NCBI RefSeq assembly: GCF_047730085.1
Contig: NZ_CP159830.1
Span: 1,612,001-1,676,000 of the forward strand
Direction: 5' to 3'
Length of the DNA: 64,000 nt
Origin: Njordibacter sp937773555
GTDB taxonomy: Bacteria > Pseudomonadota > Gammaproteobacteria > Pseudomonadales > Balneatricaceae
Below, in pieces: positions 7,362-15,525 of this stretch. Each line of letters begins with the position of its first letter. The first letter of the stretch is position 1. The notes beneath the pieces were generated by a model, which did not search any database, was not told the DNA's origin, and saw only the letters and a program-made list of their open reading frames with translations. Position numbers and translations under genes: made by a program.

Positions 7362-10199
7362 TCATGATTCTAATCCCAGTGCTTGGGCAACTAAGTAACG
7401 CTGTTCTTCAAGATGCACAGACATATAACCACATGCCGGTGCTGCCGAGGCAGGCCTTGAAGCTACGATCAATTCTAATTTAGGACGGCCTATCTGTATA
7501 ACTTTACGCATGTGATGCTGGCTACAGTACCAAGCACCCTGATTTAGGGGCTCTTCTTGACACCAAACCACGAGATCTAAATTAGGGTACTGGGCTAATA
7601 CATTGCCTAAATGCTGTTCAGGAAATGGGTACAACTGCTCAACGCGAACAATCGCTACATGATCTAATTTGCCTAAACGGCGCTGTTCAAGCAAATCATA
7701 GTAAACCTTGCCACTAGTTAGCACCACACGCTTCACCGCTGCCTTATTAAGGCCATCTACGTCATCAATAACATTTTGAAACTCACCCTTGGCCAGATCA
7801 TCCAAGTTAGAGATAGCCATTTTATGGCGTAACAAACTTTTAGGCGACATCACCACTAATGGTTTACGCATAGGCCTGATGACCTGACGGCGGATTAAGT
7901 GAAATATTTGCGCAGGTGTAGTAGGCACACATACTTGAATATTATGCTCGGCACACAACTGTAAGAAACGCTCTAAACGAGCCGAAGAATGTTCTGGACC
8001 TTGGCCTTCATAACCATGGGGTAGCAACATGGTTAAACCGCACATCCTTCCCCACTTATGCTCACCACTGGTTATAAATTGGTCAATAACCACTTGAGCA
8101 CCGTTGGCAAAGTCACCGAACTGCGCTTCCCATACCACCAGACCCTCAGGTGCAGTAGATGCATAGCCATACTCGAACGCTAAAACAGCTTCCTCAGATA
8201 ACAAGGAATCAAAAATAGTAAATTCTGGTTGATGTGGTGATAGATTACGCAGAGGAACATAAGCACCACTGCCCTTTTGGTCATGCAGTACAGCATGACG
8301 ATGGGAGAAAGTACCGCGGCCAACATCCTGCCCAGTTAGACGAATAGGGTACCCTTCTTCTAACAGCGAGGCATAAGCCATAACTTCAGCAAAACCCCAG
8401 TTAATTTCTGCCGCGCCCGACGCCATTTTTAAGCGGTCATCAAGAATCTTCTTCACCTGACGCTGCACTACAAAACCTTGAGGCACCTGATCTAGCCGCT
8501 GACCCAGGTCCTTTAACATATCAGAAGACACTCGTGTGTCACCCAATGCTGTCCACTCATGGTCTAGGTATGGCTTCCAATCTACAAAGGAGCTTGTGTC
8601 TGGGGTTGTAACCAATGCATTGGCAACATGTTCACCATTATCAAGCGCATTACGATAATCATTTTGGCAAGCAATAATGTCTGCGGCTGAAAGAACACCT
8701 TCTTTAAGTAATTGTTGACCGTACAGAGTAGCCACTGTTTTTTTGGCTTTGATCGCGTTGTACATCAATGGTTGTGTGCCTGATGGCTCATCTGCTTCAT
8801 TGTGACCACGGCGACGATAGCAGACGAGGTCAATAACCACATCGCGTTTAAATTCATTACGGTAATCTAACGCCAATTCTGACACAAACGCTACCGCATC
8901 AGGGTCATCACCATTAACATGGAAAATGGGTGCGTCGATAAATTTTGCTACATCCGTGCAGTAAGGGGTACTGCGAGCATCTTCTTTCTTACTTGTGGTA
9001 AATCCCACTTGGTTGTTAATGACAATATGCACCGTACCTCCCGTTTTAAAGGCACGGGTTTGGGACATTTGTAACGTTTCCATGACAACACCTTGGCCTG
9101 CAAAAGCGGCGTCACCATGTAAACAAATAGGTAATACAGTATCACCTTCAGTATCATTCCGGCGATCTTGACGAGCTCGTACCGAACCTTCTACTACTGG
9201 GTTAGCAATTTCTAAATGGGAGGGGTTAAACGCTAAGGCCATGTGCACCTCTCCACCAGGCGTGTTCACATTGGTTGAAAAGCCTTGGTGATACTTAACA
9301 TCACCTGAGGTGTTTAAAGGTCGTTTACCCTCAAACTCTTCGAATAAATCAACGGGATTTTTGCCAAAAATATTAATCAACACGTTTAAGCGGCCACGGT
9401 GAGCCATACCAATAACAATTTCTTTAGCCTTATTACTGCCTGAGCGCTGGATAATGTTATCCAGCATTGGGATAAGCGTTTCGCCACCTTCAAGGCCAAA
9501 GCGTTTGGCACCAGAAAAACGAGACGCAAGGTATTTCTCTAGGCCTTCGGCAGCCATTAAACGCTCAAAGATATGACGACGTTTCTCAGGTGTATGGTTT
9601 GGATGACTGCGTACTGACTCCACCCGCTGCCTAATCCACAGCTTTTCATCAGTATTTACAATGTGGCTATATTCACAGCCCACGGTTGAACAGTATGTTT
9701 CTTCAAGCCCAGCAATAATTTCTGACAAAGGCATTTCGTCTTTGCCCAAGTAGGATGCGCCCACTTGGAATACAGTGTCTAAGTCTGCTGCAGAAAGCTC
9801 ATGGAAATGTAAATCAAGGGTTTGGATGACTTCTTTTGGTTTAAGCTCTAAGGGGTCTAAGCTAGCCACCTGGTGGCCATGCACGCGATAGGCATTAATT
9901 AGCCGCACAACTCTAACTTGCTTGCGTTCGTGTTCACTACTTAAGGTAGAAGTTTGTACTGGGTGAGACTTACTTTGATTTTTACCTAAAAGAACAAAGT
10001 GTTCTTTTATTGTAGAGTGAGGTATATCACCACTAATTGTGTCTGGCACTCGAGGGAGTTGATCAAACTCTTGCCGCCATTGCTCTGGAACTGCATTGGG
10101 GTCACGTAAATAAGTTTCATACATTTCTTCAATGTACGCAAAATTGCCGCCAGAGAAATGAGACTCTCGCCTCTGCTGCTCCATTACGCTGTCATGCAT
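7362..10199 (-). CDS. sucA: 2-oxoglutarate dehydrogenase E1
   Basis: The thiamine-diphosphate-dependent E1 that decarboxylates 2-oxoglutarate and succinylates the SucB lipoyl group. It shows the E1 N-terminal peptide region (FAYIEEMYETYLRDP), GMAHRGRLNVLINIFGK, the ThDP-binding stretch with GDAAFAGQG and NNQVGFTTS, and the transketolase-like C-terminal part (EFGYAST-type and HGYEGQGPEHSSARLERFLQ motifs). Its 945 aa fit the family (E. coli 933). The start used is ATG 10199; a second in-frame ATG sits five codons later. A 158-base gap separates it from sdhB, so a second promoter here is possible, but none is convincing. Confidence 0.97.
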   Translation of the reverse strand: MHDSVMEQQRRESHFSGGNFAYIEEMYETYLRDPNAVPEQWRQEFDQLPRVPDTISGDIPHSTIKEHFVLLGKNQSKSHPVQTSTLSSEHERKQVRVVRLINAYRVHGHQVASLDPLELKPKEVIQTLDLHFHELSAADLDTVFQVGASYLGKDEMPLSEIIAGLEETYCSTVGCEYSHIVNTDEKLWIRQRVESVRSHPNHTPEKRRHIFERLMAAEGLEKYLASRFSGAKRFGLEGGETLIPMLDNIIQRSGSNKAKEIVIGMAHRGRLNVLINIFGKNPVDLFEEFEGKRPLNTSGDVKYHQGFSTNVNTPGGEVHMALAFNPSHLEIANPVVEGSVRARQDRRNDTEGDTVLPICLHGDAAFAGQGVVMETLQMSQTRAFKTGGTVHIVINNQVGFTTSKKEDARSTPYCTDVAKFIDAPIFHVNGDDPDAVAFVSELALDYRNEFKRDVVIDLVCYRRRGHNEADEPSGTQPLMYNAIKAKKTVATLYGQQLLKEGVLSAADIIACQNDYRNALDNGEHVANALVTTPDTSSFVDWKPYLDHEWTALGDTRVSSDMLKDLGQRLDQVPQGFVVQRQVKKILDDRLKMASGAAEINWGFAEVMAYASLLEEGYPIRLTGQDVGRGTFSHRHAVLHDQKGSGAYVPLRNLSPHQPEFTIFDSLLSEEAVLAFEYGYASTAPEGLVVWEAQFGDFANGAQVVIDQFITSGEHKWGRMCGLTMLLPHGYEGQGPEHSSARLERFLQLCAEHNIQVCVPTTPAQIFHLIRRQVIRPMRKPLVVMSPKSLLRHKMAISNLDDLAKGEFQNVIDDVDGLNKAAVKRVVLTSGKVYYDLLEQRRLGKLDHVAIVRVEQLYPFPEQHLGNVLAQYPNLDLVVWCQEEPLNQGAWYCSQHHMRKVIQIGRPKLELIVASRPASAAPACGYMSVHLEEQRYLVAQALGLES

Positions 10200-10357
10200 T
10201 CAGTATCACCGGTTTCTAATTGTGGTCAAACTTAACCAAACACGCCTAGTATAACCTGTAATGCGCCATATGGTTAAGCTACAAAGCTAAATTTTACTAA
10301 AGATATTAGCACTCAAGGCCTTTAAACAATGGCCCTGAGCTTATTGACTGCTGAAAA

Positions 10358-11062
10358 TTAGGTAGCTCTGGTTAACAACATGTTGCGGATATGCCCAATA
10401 GCCTTGGTAGGGTTTAGGCCTTTAGGACAAACAGTGACACAGTTCATAATGCCATGACAACGAAACACACTAAAGGGATCGTCTAAATCAGCTAAGCGCT
10501 CTTCTGTAGCAGTATCACGGCTATCAGCCAAGAACCGATAAGCTTGTAGCAAACCAGCTGGACCTATAAATCGATCAGGGTTCCACCAAAATGAAGGGCA
10601 GGCTGTTGAGCAACATGCGCATAGAATACATTCATATAAACCGTCTAGTTTTGCACGCTCTTCAGGCGACTGTAGGCGTTCAATACCTGGAGCCGGCGTG
10701 TCATTCAACAGGAACGGCTTAACCTTTTTATATTGCTTATAAAACTGATCCATATCAATCACCAGGTCACGAATGACTGGTAACGCCGGTAATGGGCGCA
10801 ACGTTAGCTTGTTATTTTTCACCACTTTCGAAAGAGGCGTAATGCAAGCTAAACCATTGGTACCATTAATGTTCATACCGTCAGAGCCACACACTCCCTC
10901 TCGGCAAGAGCGGCGATAAGCAAGGCCGCGGTCCTTAATTTTCAACAAATTAAGAACATCTAATACCATTAGATCTTTACCGCCAGTATCAATCTGAAAG
11001 TCCTGCATATAAGGCTTCGCATCAAGCTCTGGATGGTAGCGATAAATACTCACTGTTAACAT
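10358..11062 (-). CDS. sdhB: Succinate dehydrogenase iron-sulfur subunit
   Basis: Carries electrons from the SdhA flavin to quinone. The [2Fe-2S] ligands are C53, C58 and C73 in the ferredoxin-like half (RSCREGVCGSDG). The second half has CILCACCSTACP (C145, C148, C151, C155) and CHGIMNCVTVCPKGLNP for the [4Fe-4S] and [3Fe-4S] clusters. Its 234 aa are normal. It lies 11 bases after sdhA and is the last sdh gene before the gap to sucA. Confidence 0.97.
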   Translation of the reverse strand: MLTVSIYRYHPELDAKPYMQDFQIDTGGKDLMVLDVLNLLKIKDRGLAYRRSCREGVCGSDGMNINGTNGLACITPLSKVVKNNKLTLRPLPALPVIRDLVIDMDQFYKQYKKVKPFLLNDTPAPGIERLQSPEERAKLDGLYECILCACCSTACPSFWWNPDRFIGPAGLLQAYRFLADSRDTATEERLADLDDPFSVFRCHGIMNCVTVCPKGLNPTKAIGHIRNMLLTRAT

Positions 11063-11073
11063 ATCACTATTCC

Positions 11074-12849
11074 TTAATAAGTACGGATTTTAGGTGGAAA
11101 TGCATCCATGGTTTTGGGTGAAAAGTTCACATCTCGTTTCCCAAGACGCTCTTCAGTAGGATAATAAACTGAATGCTTCAGCCAATTTTCATCGTCACGT
11201 TCAGTAAAGTCATTTCGTGCATGAGCTCCACGACTTTCTTTGCGCTGTTCTGCAGAAATTGCCGTCGCAAATGCCACCTCAAACAAGTTTTGCAATTCTA
11301 ACGCCTCTATACGGTCAGTATTAAACGCACCCGTTTTATCTTGCAGATGCAGGTTGGCTACTTTAATGCGTAATTCCCGCAGCAACTCCAAGCCTTTTTG
11401 CATACTTTCGCCTTCGCGGAATACACCAAAATATAACTGCATAGTCTTTTGAAGCTCTTCACGAACTTCAGCAATACTCTCACCGGATTCAGAACGGTTA
11501 AGGGTGTTCAAACGCACCATAGCGGCATCTACGTTAGCTTGGCTTGCCGCTTCAGCATGGTAGCCTTCACGCATTGATTTTTCAATTTGAATACCTGCTG
11601 CTCGACCAAAAACAACCAAATCTAGCAAGGAGTTACCACCTAAACGGTTAGCACCATGCACTGACACACAGGCGGCTTCACCACAGGCATATAGGCCTTC
11701 AATAATTCGAGTTTCTGATTCTGATTCTGGGTAGAGCACCTGACCACCAATATTAGTTGGCAGCCCCCCCATCATGTAATGACACGTAGGAACTACTGGC
11801 ACCGGTTCAAAAATTGGATCTACATGAGCAAAGGTTCTCGATAACTCACATATACCAGGCAATTTACTTTCTAGTACATCTTCACCTAGGTGATCTAGCT
11901 TCAAAAGCACATGGTCACCGTTGGGGCCGCAACCACGACCTTCTAAAATTTCTAGCACCATAGACCGAGCGACCACATCACGGCCAGCTAAATCTTTGGC
12001 ATTGGGCGCATAACGCTCCATAAAGCGCTCGCCGTCCTTATTGATAAGGTAGCCACCCTCACCGCGGCAACCTTCGGTCACTAAAGTGCCAGCCCCTGCA
12101 ATGCCCGTAGGATGGAACTGCCACATTTCCATGTCTTGCACAGGTAAACCCATACGCAATCCCATAGCCACACCATCACCGGTATTGATTAATGCGTTAG
12201 TAGTGGATTGATATATACGCCCAGCACCCCCTGTCGCAAGCACAGTTGCCTTGGCTTCAATGTAAACGGTTTCACCTGACTCGATGCAAATGGCAACTAC
12301 ACCAACAATGACACCATCGTCATTTTGCACCATGTCTACAGCAAACCATTCATTTAAAAAAGTAGTTCCGCCTTTTAAATTACCCTGGTACAAGGCGTGT
12401 AATAGTGCGTGGCCGGTGCGATCTGCAGCTGCACACGTACGCGCTGCTTGGCCACCTTCACCAAAATTCTTAGACTGACCCCCAAAAGGACGCTGGTATA
12501 TGCGACCTTCTTCAGTTCGAGAAAAAGGCAGACCCATGTGGTCTAACTCAAACACGGCCTGCGGTCCAACACTGCACATATATTCGATGGCATCTTGGTC
12601 ACCAATATAATCAGAGCCTTTGACAGTGTCATACATATGCCAGCGCCAATCATCGTTGGGATCATTACTTGCAATTGCACAAGTAATGCCACCTTGGGCA
12701 GACACTGTATGAGAGCGCGTAGGGAAAACTTTAGTAATACATGCGGTCTTTAAACCCGCCTCAGTAAGCTGCAATGCGGCTCGCATTCCAGCACCACCAC
12801 CACCAATAACAATGGCTTCATAGGACATTTTACGTAAGATGTTTGTCAT
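11074..12849 (-). CDS. sdhA: Succinate dehydrogenase flavoprotein subunit
   Basis: The catalytic flavoprotein of complex II. It has the FAD-binding GGGGAG near residues 16-21 and the covalent-FAD histidine His47 in TRSHTVSAQGG. It also has the substrate-domain FHPTGIAGAG, the RGEGG loop, and the HGANRLGGNSLLDLVVFGR segment. It is 591 aa. The start could also be the ATG seven codons in (MSYEAIVIGGG), which matches many homologues better. Three bases separate it from sdhD, so it is translated as part of sdhCDAB. Confidence 0.97.
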   Translation of the reverse strand: MTNILRKMSYEAIVIGGGGAGMRAALQLTEAGLKTACITKVFPTRSHTVSAQGGITCAIASNDPNDDWRWHMYDTVKGSDYIGDQDAIEYMCSVGPQAVFELDHMGLPFSRTEEGRIYQRPFGGQSKNFGEGGQAARTCAAADRTGHALLHALYQGNLKGGTTFLNEWFAVDMVQNDDGVIVGVVAICIESGETVYIEAKATVLATGGAGRIYQSTTNALINTGDGVAMGLRMGLPVQDMEMWQFHPTGIAGAGTLVTEGCRGEGGYLINKDGERFMERYAPNAKDLAGRDVVARSMVLEILEGRGCGPNGDHVLLKLDHLGEDVLESKLPGICELSRTFAHVDPIFEPVPVVPTCHYMMGGLPTNIGGQVLYPESESETRIIEGLYACGEAACVSVHGANRLGGNSLLDLVVFGRAAGIQIEKSMREGYHAEAASQANVDAAMVRLNTLNRSESGESIAEVREELQKTMQLYFGVFREGESMQKGLELLRELRIKVANLHLQDKTGAFNTDRIEALELQNLFEVAFATAISAEQRKESRGAHARNDFTERDDENWLKHSVYYPTEERLGKRDVNFSPKTMDAFPPKIRTY

Positions 12850-12852
12850 GAC

Positions 12853-13206
12853 TTATAGGCCCCAAAGCAACTGAACACCCCAAATGGTGTAAATGAACAT
12901 TAATAAACCCACTACCATTTGGAATGCAAAGCGCAGAGCAAAATGCTTAAGGTAGTCGGTAGAAATAGACCAAAGACCAATCCAACAATGAGCACCCAAT
13001 GACAAGAGCGCCATCAAACTAAAGATACGCATGCCAGTGTTGTCAAATAAAGCCTGCCATTGGGCAAAAACTATTTCTGGGTTGAGCAGCAGGTAAACCA
13101 CCATAAAAATAGAATAAGCTGCCAGTATCACTGCGCTAACGCGCTGCACTAACCAATCGGAGAGGCCACTTCTGCCATAACTTGTAACGGTGGTTACCAT
13201 ACCCAA
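12853..13206 (-). CDS. sdhD: Succinate dehydrogenase membrane anchor, SdhD type
   Basis: A small hydrophobic membrane anchor of complex II, 117 aa with three predicted transmembrane helices. The conserved start region SGLSDWLVQRVSAVIL and the AHCWIGLWSISTDYLK segment match the SdhD family, where this region contributes a quinone or heme contact. Its start overlaps the end of sdhC by 13 bases, and it is followed directly by sdhA. Confidence 0.93.
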   Translation of the reverse strand: MGMVTTVTSYGRSGLSDWLVQRVSAVILAAYSIFMVVYLLLNPEIVFAQWQALFDNTGMRIFSLMALLSLGAHCWIGLWSISTDYLKHFALRFAFQMVVGLLMFIYTIWGVQLLWGL

Positions 13207-13571
13207 ACTCCTGCCAATATAGCCAATATAACGGTTAAGCCAATAACAAACTTTGCTGCGTTGTTGGCCGCTTGCAGCTCTTCACCATGGCCTAAATCCA
13301 TCACTAGGTGCTTTATACCTGCACTAAAATGAAAACCCAAGGCGGTTAAGAGCCCCCAGGTTATGAACTGAGCAAAAAAGTTTTCTTGCAGTAAGGTTTG
13401 TGAAGAAGTAAATCCTGAAGCTCCCTCTAATGAGGTATCAAATAAGTTAAACAGAAATATCAGGCCCACAAACAAAATCACGCCAGAAATTCGGTGGCAA
13501 ATGGAAACCATAGAAATTAAAGGGTGTGTGAATGTGCCTAGGTCGAGATTAACGGGTCTTTTATCGCTCAC
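13194..13571 (-). CDS. sdhC: Succinate dehydrogenase cytochrome b556 subunit
   Basis: The heme b-binding membrane anchor of complex II, 125 aa with three transmembrane segments. The quinone-site signature SICHRISG is near residues 23-30, and the heme ligand is expected to be His81 in FHFSAGIKHLVMDLGHG, by alignment with E. coli His84. The start codon is GTG at 13571. It is the first gene of the sdh-suc block, with a sigma-70 promoter about 100 bases upstream and gltA divergent. Confidence 0.95.
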   Translation of the reverse strand: MSDKRPVNLDLGTFTHPLISMVSICHRISGVILFVGLIFLFNLFDTSLEGASGFTSSQTLLQENFFAQFITWGLLTALGFHFSAGIKHLVMDLGHGEELQAANNAAKFVIGLTVILAILAGVWVW

Positions 13572-13669
13572 GGTAAACTACTCTTGGCTAAAAAAAATGA
13601 GTTGGATTAGGTCATGGAACACTACGCTAATAAGACGCTCTCATAGCTGTAAACGTCACGTAGATGCTA

Positions 13670-13698
13670 AGTATAGTGATTTGATCACCAGAAAACAA
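13670..13698 (-). promoter_or_regulatory. sdhC promoter with an embedded palindromic operator
   Basis: On the minus strand, TTGTTT (13693-13698) and TATACT (13670-13675) are separated by exactly 17 bases, a good sigma-70 promoter. The spacer carries GTGATCAAATCAC (13676-13688), a perfect inverted repeat with five-base arms and a three-base centre. A protein bound there would block RNA polymerase. Promoter and repeat are seen directly; the regulator is unknown. Confidence 0.6.
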
Positions 13699-13712
13699 CG
13701 CAACTTTTGTCG

Positions 13713-13743
13713 TATGTTTGTAAACTTTACGTCTGCAAACATA
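13713..13743. promoter_or_regulatory. Inverted repeat upstream of the sdhC promoter
   Basis: TATGTTTG (13713-13720) and CAAACATA (13736-13743) form a perfect eight-base inverted repeat with a 15-base spacer. It lies just upstream of the sdhC -35 element, in the region shared with gltA. It could be an activator or repressor site; no family match recognised. Confidence 0.4.
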
Positions 13744-13853
13744 GTTTAAGAATCAACCAGTCCGTGGCTTAGACTTAACACTAGCGCTTTACAAACGGCT
13801 ATGAAAGGACCATCATATACGCTTAGCGTTATGACAGCCCCCCTCCATATCAC

Positions 13854-13871
13854 TTGTAGTTATACCTACAA
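13854..13871. promoter_or_regulatory. Imperfect 18-bp palindrome upstream of gltA
   Basis: TTGTAGTTATACCTACAA is an 18-base palindrome with one mismatched pair beside the central TATA. It lies about 170 bases upstream of the gltA start, beyond the sdhC promoter. TTGTAG could also serve as a weak -35. No clear gltA -10 is evident, so its role is open. Confidence 0.35.
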
Positions 13872-13953
13872 TTTATATGCCAAATCTTTTCTATGGCCCT
13901 TCTCGGTTAAGTCTAAGGTAAGATAGGCTCCAGTTTTTGGAGGTAGATGATTT

Positions 13954-14088
13954 ATGTCTGCTATTTTATATGGCGTACTGGTTTTACATTATTCTCTGCC
14001 AGCCATCTCTACCAATACAATTTTTCAGGAGCCAAGAAATGTCCGACAGAAAAGCCACTCTTCACATAGAAGGTATGGATCCAATTGA
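13954..14088 (+). CDS. Possible leader small ORF overlapping the gltA start
   Basis: An ATG at 13954 is preceded ten bases upstream by a strong GGAGG (13939-13943). It opens a 44-codon frame with a hydrophobic start (MSAILYGVLVLHYSLPAIS). The frame runs through the gltA ribosome-binding site and start codon and stops at 14086-14088, 47 bases inside gltA in another frame. I recognise no family. It could be a translated leader that affects gltA initiation, or chance. The GGAGG is the only strong ribosome-binding signal in the 467-base intergenic region apart from that of gltA. Confidence 0.25.
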   Translation: MSAILYGVLVLHYSLPAISTNTIFQEPRNVRQKSHSSHRRYGSN

Positions 14089-15316
14089 ACTGCCCATCTA
14101 TTCAGGCAGCACCGGTCCGGACGTTATTGATGTGCGCCAATTAGTCAGCAAAGGCCTTTTCACGTACGACCCAGGCTTCGTTTCTACCGCTTCATGTGAG
14201 TCTAAAATCACCTACATTGATGGCGATAATGGCATTTTATTACACCGAGGCTATGCCATTGAAGATTTAGCTGCCAACTCAACCTATTTAGAAACATGCT
14301 ACCTTTTAATTCATGGCGAACTACCCAATGCTGAGCAAATGGATGAATTTGAAAGCCACATTACCAATAACACTATGGTGCATGAGCAACTGACTCACTT
14401 TTTTAACGGTTTTCGCCGAGATGCCCACCCTATGGCGATCATGTGCGGTGTAGTAGGCGCACTTTCTGCGTTTTATCACGACCAACTTGATAACGATAAT
14501 CCTTTGCACCGAGAAAAAGCCATTCACCGCTTAATCTCTAAAATGCCGACTCTTGCAGCAATGTGTTTTAAGTATTCTATTGGCCAGCCGTTTGTGTTCC
14601 CGCGTGATGACCTTAATTACGCCGAAAACTTTTTACACATGATGTTTGGAAAACCTACTGCAGAAACTAAAGTCAACCCAATTCTAGCTCGAGCTATGGA
14701 TAAAATTTTCATGCTGCATGCTGATCACGAGCAAAATGCGTCAACGTCTACTGTGCGTTTGGCTGGCTCTTCCGGTGCTAACCCCTTTGCGTGTATCGCT
14801 TCTGGAATTGCTGCCTTATGGGGGCCTGCTCACGGCGGTGCCAATGAGGCTGTGCTTAACATGCTTGAAGAGATTGGTGACGTGTCTAATATCGACGCTT
14901 TTGTTGCAAAAGCTAAAGACAAGAACGATCCATTTCGTCTTATGGGCTTTGGACATCGGGTGTATAAGAATTTTGACCCTCGCGCAACAGTAATGCGTGA
15001 GACATGTGACGAAGTATTAACCTTGCTTGGTGTAGATAATGATCCCCTATTACAAATAGCCAAGCGACTAGAGCAGATAGCCCTCGAAGATGACTACTTT
15101 ATAGAGCGCAAGCTATACCCCAATGTGGATTTTTACTCTGGCATTATTCTTAAAGCCATTGGCATTCCAACGTCCATGTTTACGGTTATATTTGCCTTGG
15201 CACGCACAGTAGGATGGATTTCTCATTGGCATGAGATGCTTAACAGTCCCTACCGTATTGGCCGTCCCCGCCAATTATATACTGGTGAAACTAAACGCCC
15301 TTACCCTGTTAAATAA
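14039..15316 (+). CDS. gltA: Citrate synthase (type II)
   Basis: Condenses acetyl-CoA and oxaloacetate to citrate. The family marks are the catalytic HADHEQNASTSTVRL region, ALWGPAHGGANEAVL with the second His, GFGHRVYKNFDPRA, and the C-terminal NVDFYSG catalytic Asp region. The start at 14039 gives 425 aa and is preceded by AGGAG seven bases upstream. The longer in-frame reading from 13937 uses a TTG and adds a non-conserved leader, so I reject it. It is divergent from sdhC across a 467-base regulatory region and followed by an intrinsic terminator. The sequence is of the hexameric gram-negative, NADH-sensitive type. Confidence 0.97.
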   Translation: MSDRKATLHIEGMDPIELPIYSGSTGPDVIDVRQLVSKGLFTYDPGFVSTASCESKITYIDGDNGILLHRGYAIEDLAANSTYLETCYLLIHGELPNAEQMDEFESHITNNTMVHEQLTHFFNGFRRDAHPMAIMCGVVGALSAFYHDQLDNDNPLHREKAIHRLISKMPTLAAMCFKYSIGQPFVFPRDDLNYAENFLHMMFGKPTAETKVNPILARAMDKIFMLHADHEQNASTSTVRLAGSSGANPFACIASGIAALWGPAHGGANEAVLNMLEEIGDVSNIDAFVAKAKDKNDPFRLMGFGHRVYKNFDPRATVMRETCDEVLTLLGVDNDPLLQIAKRLEQIALEDDYFIERKLYPNVDFYSGIILKAIGIPTSMFTVIFALARTVGWISHWHEMLNSPYRIGRPRQLYTGETKRPYPVK

Positions 15317-15340
15317 AACATACCTATTTAACAAACTAAT

Positions 15341-15366
15341 AAAAAACCACCTCTGGGTGGTTTTTT
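15341..15366 (+). terminator. gltA intrinsic terminator
   Basis: AAAAAACCACC, loop TCTG, then GGTGGTTTTTT: an 11-bp stem with a T-run, 25 bases after the gltA stop. Confidence 0.9.
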
Positions 15367-15384
15367 ATTGCCTGAAGAACCGCT

Positions 15385-15402
15385 CTGGCATGGTCCTTGC
15401 TT
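15385..15402 (+). promoter_or_regulatory. Sigma-54 (RpoN) -24/-12 promoter for amt
   Basis: CTGGCATGGTCCTTGCTT matches the RpoN consensus: GG at -24 and GC at -12 with ten bases between them, flanked as TGGCA and TTGCT. It is placed about 124 bases upstream of the amt start. Sigma-54 control of ammonium transporters through NtrC is well known, and the downstream gene is amt, which supports the call. Confidence 0.75.
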
Positions 15403-15485
15403 AATTACTAGTAACTCGGTTATCTCGGCCATTATGTAAACCACAAGTACATATTGCACCGCTATAAAGCCGCTCATAAATTATT

Positions 15486-15502
15486 TGCACCAAAATAGTG
15501 CA
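15486..15502 (+). promoter_or_regulatory. NtrC-like binding site in the amt leader
   Basis: TGCACCAAAATAGTGCA differs by one base from the NtrC consensus TGCACC-N5-GGTGCA. A further half-site TGCACC is at 15455-15460. Both lie downstream of the sigma-54 element and upstream of the GTG, an unusual place for an enhancer. The motif is seen directly; binding is inferred. Confidence 0.5.
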
Positions 15503-15525
15503 AAAGCTAAAATTAAGGAGTTGTA

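Noticed and set aside
13937..14038. Longer start for citrate synthase (TTG 13937)
   Set aside because: The 34 extra residues are not conserved, and ATG 14039 has a good AGGAG site.
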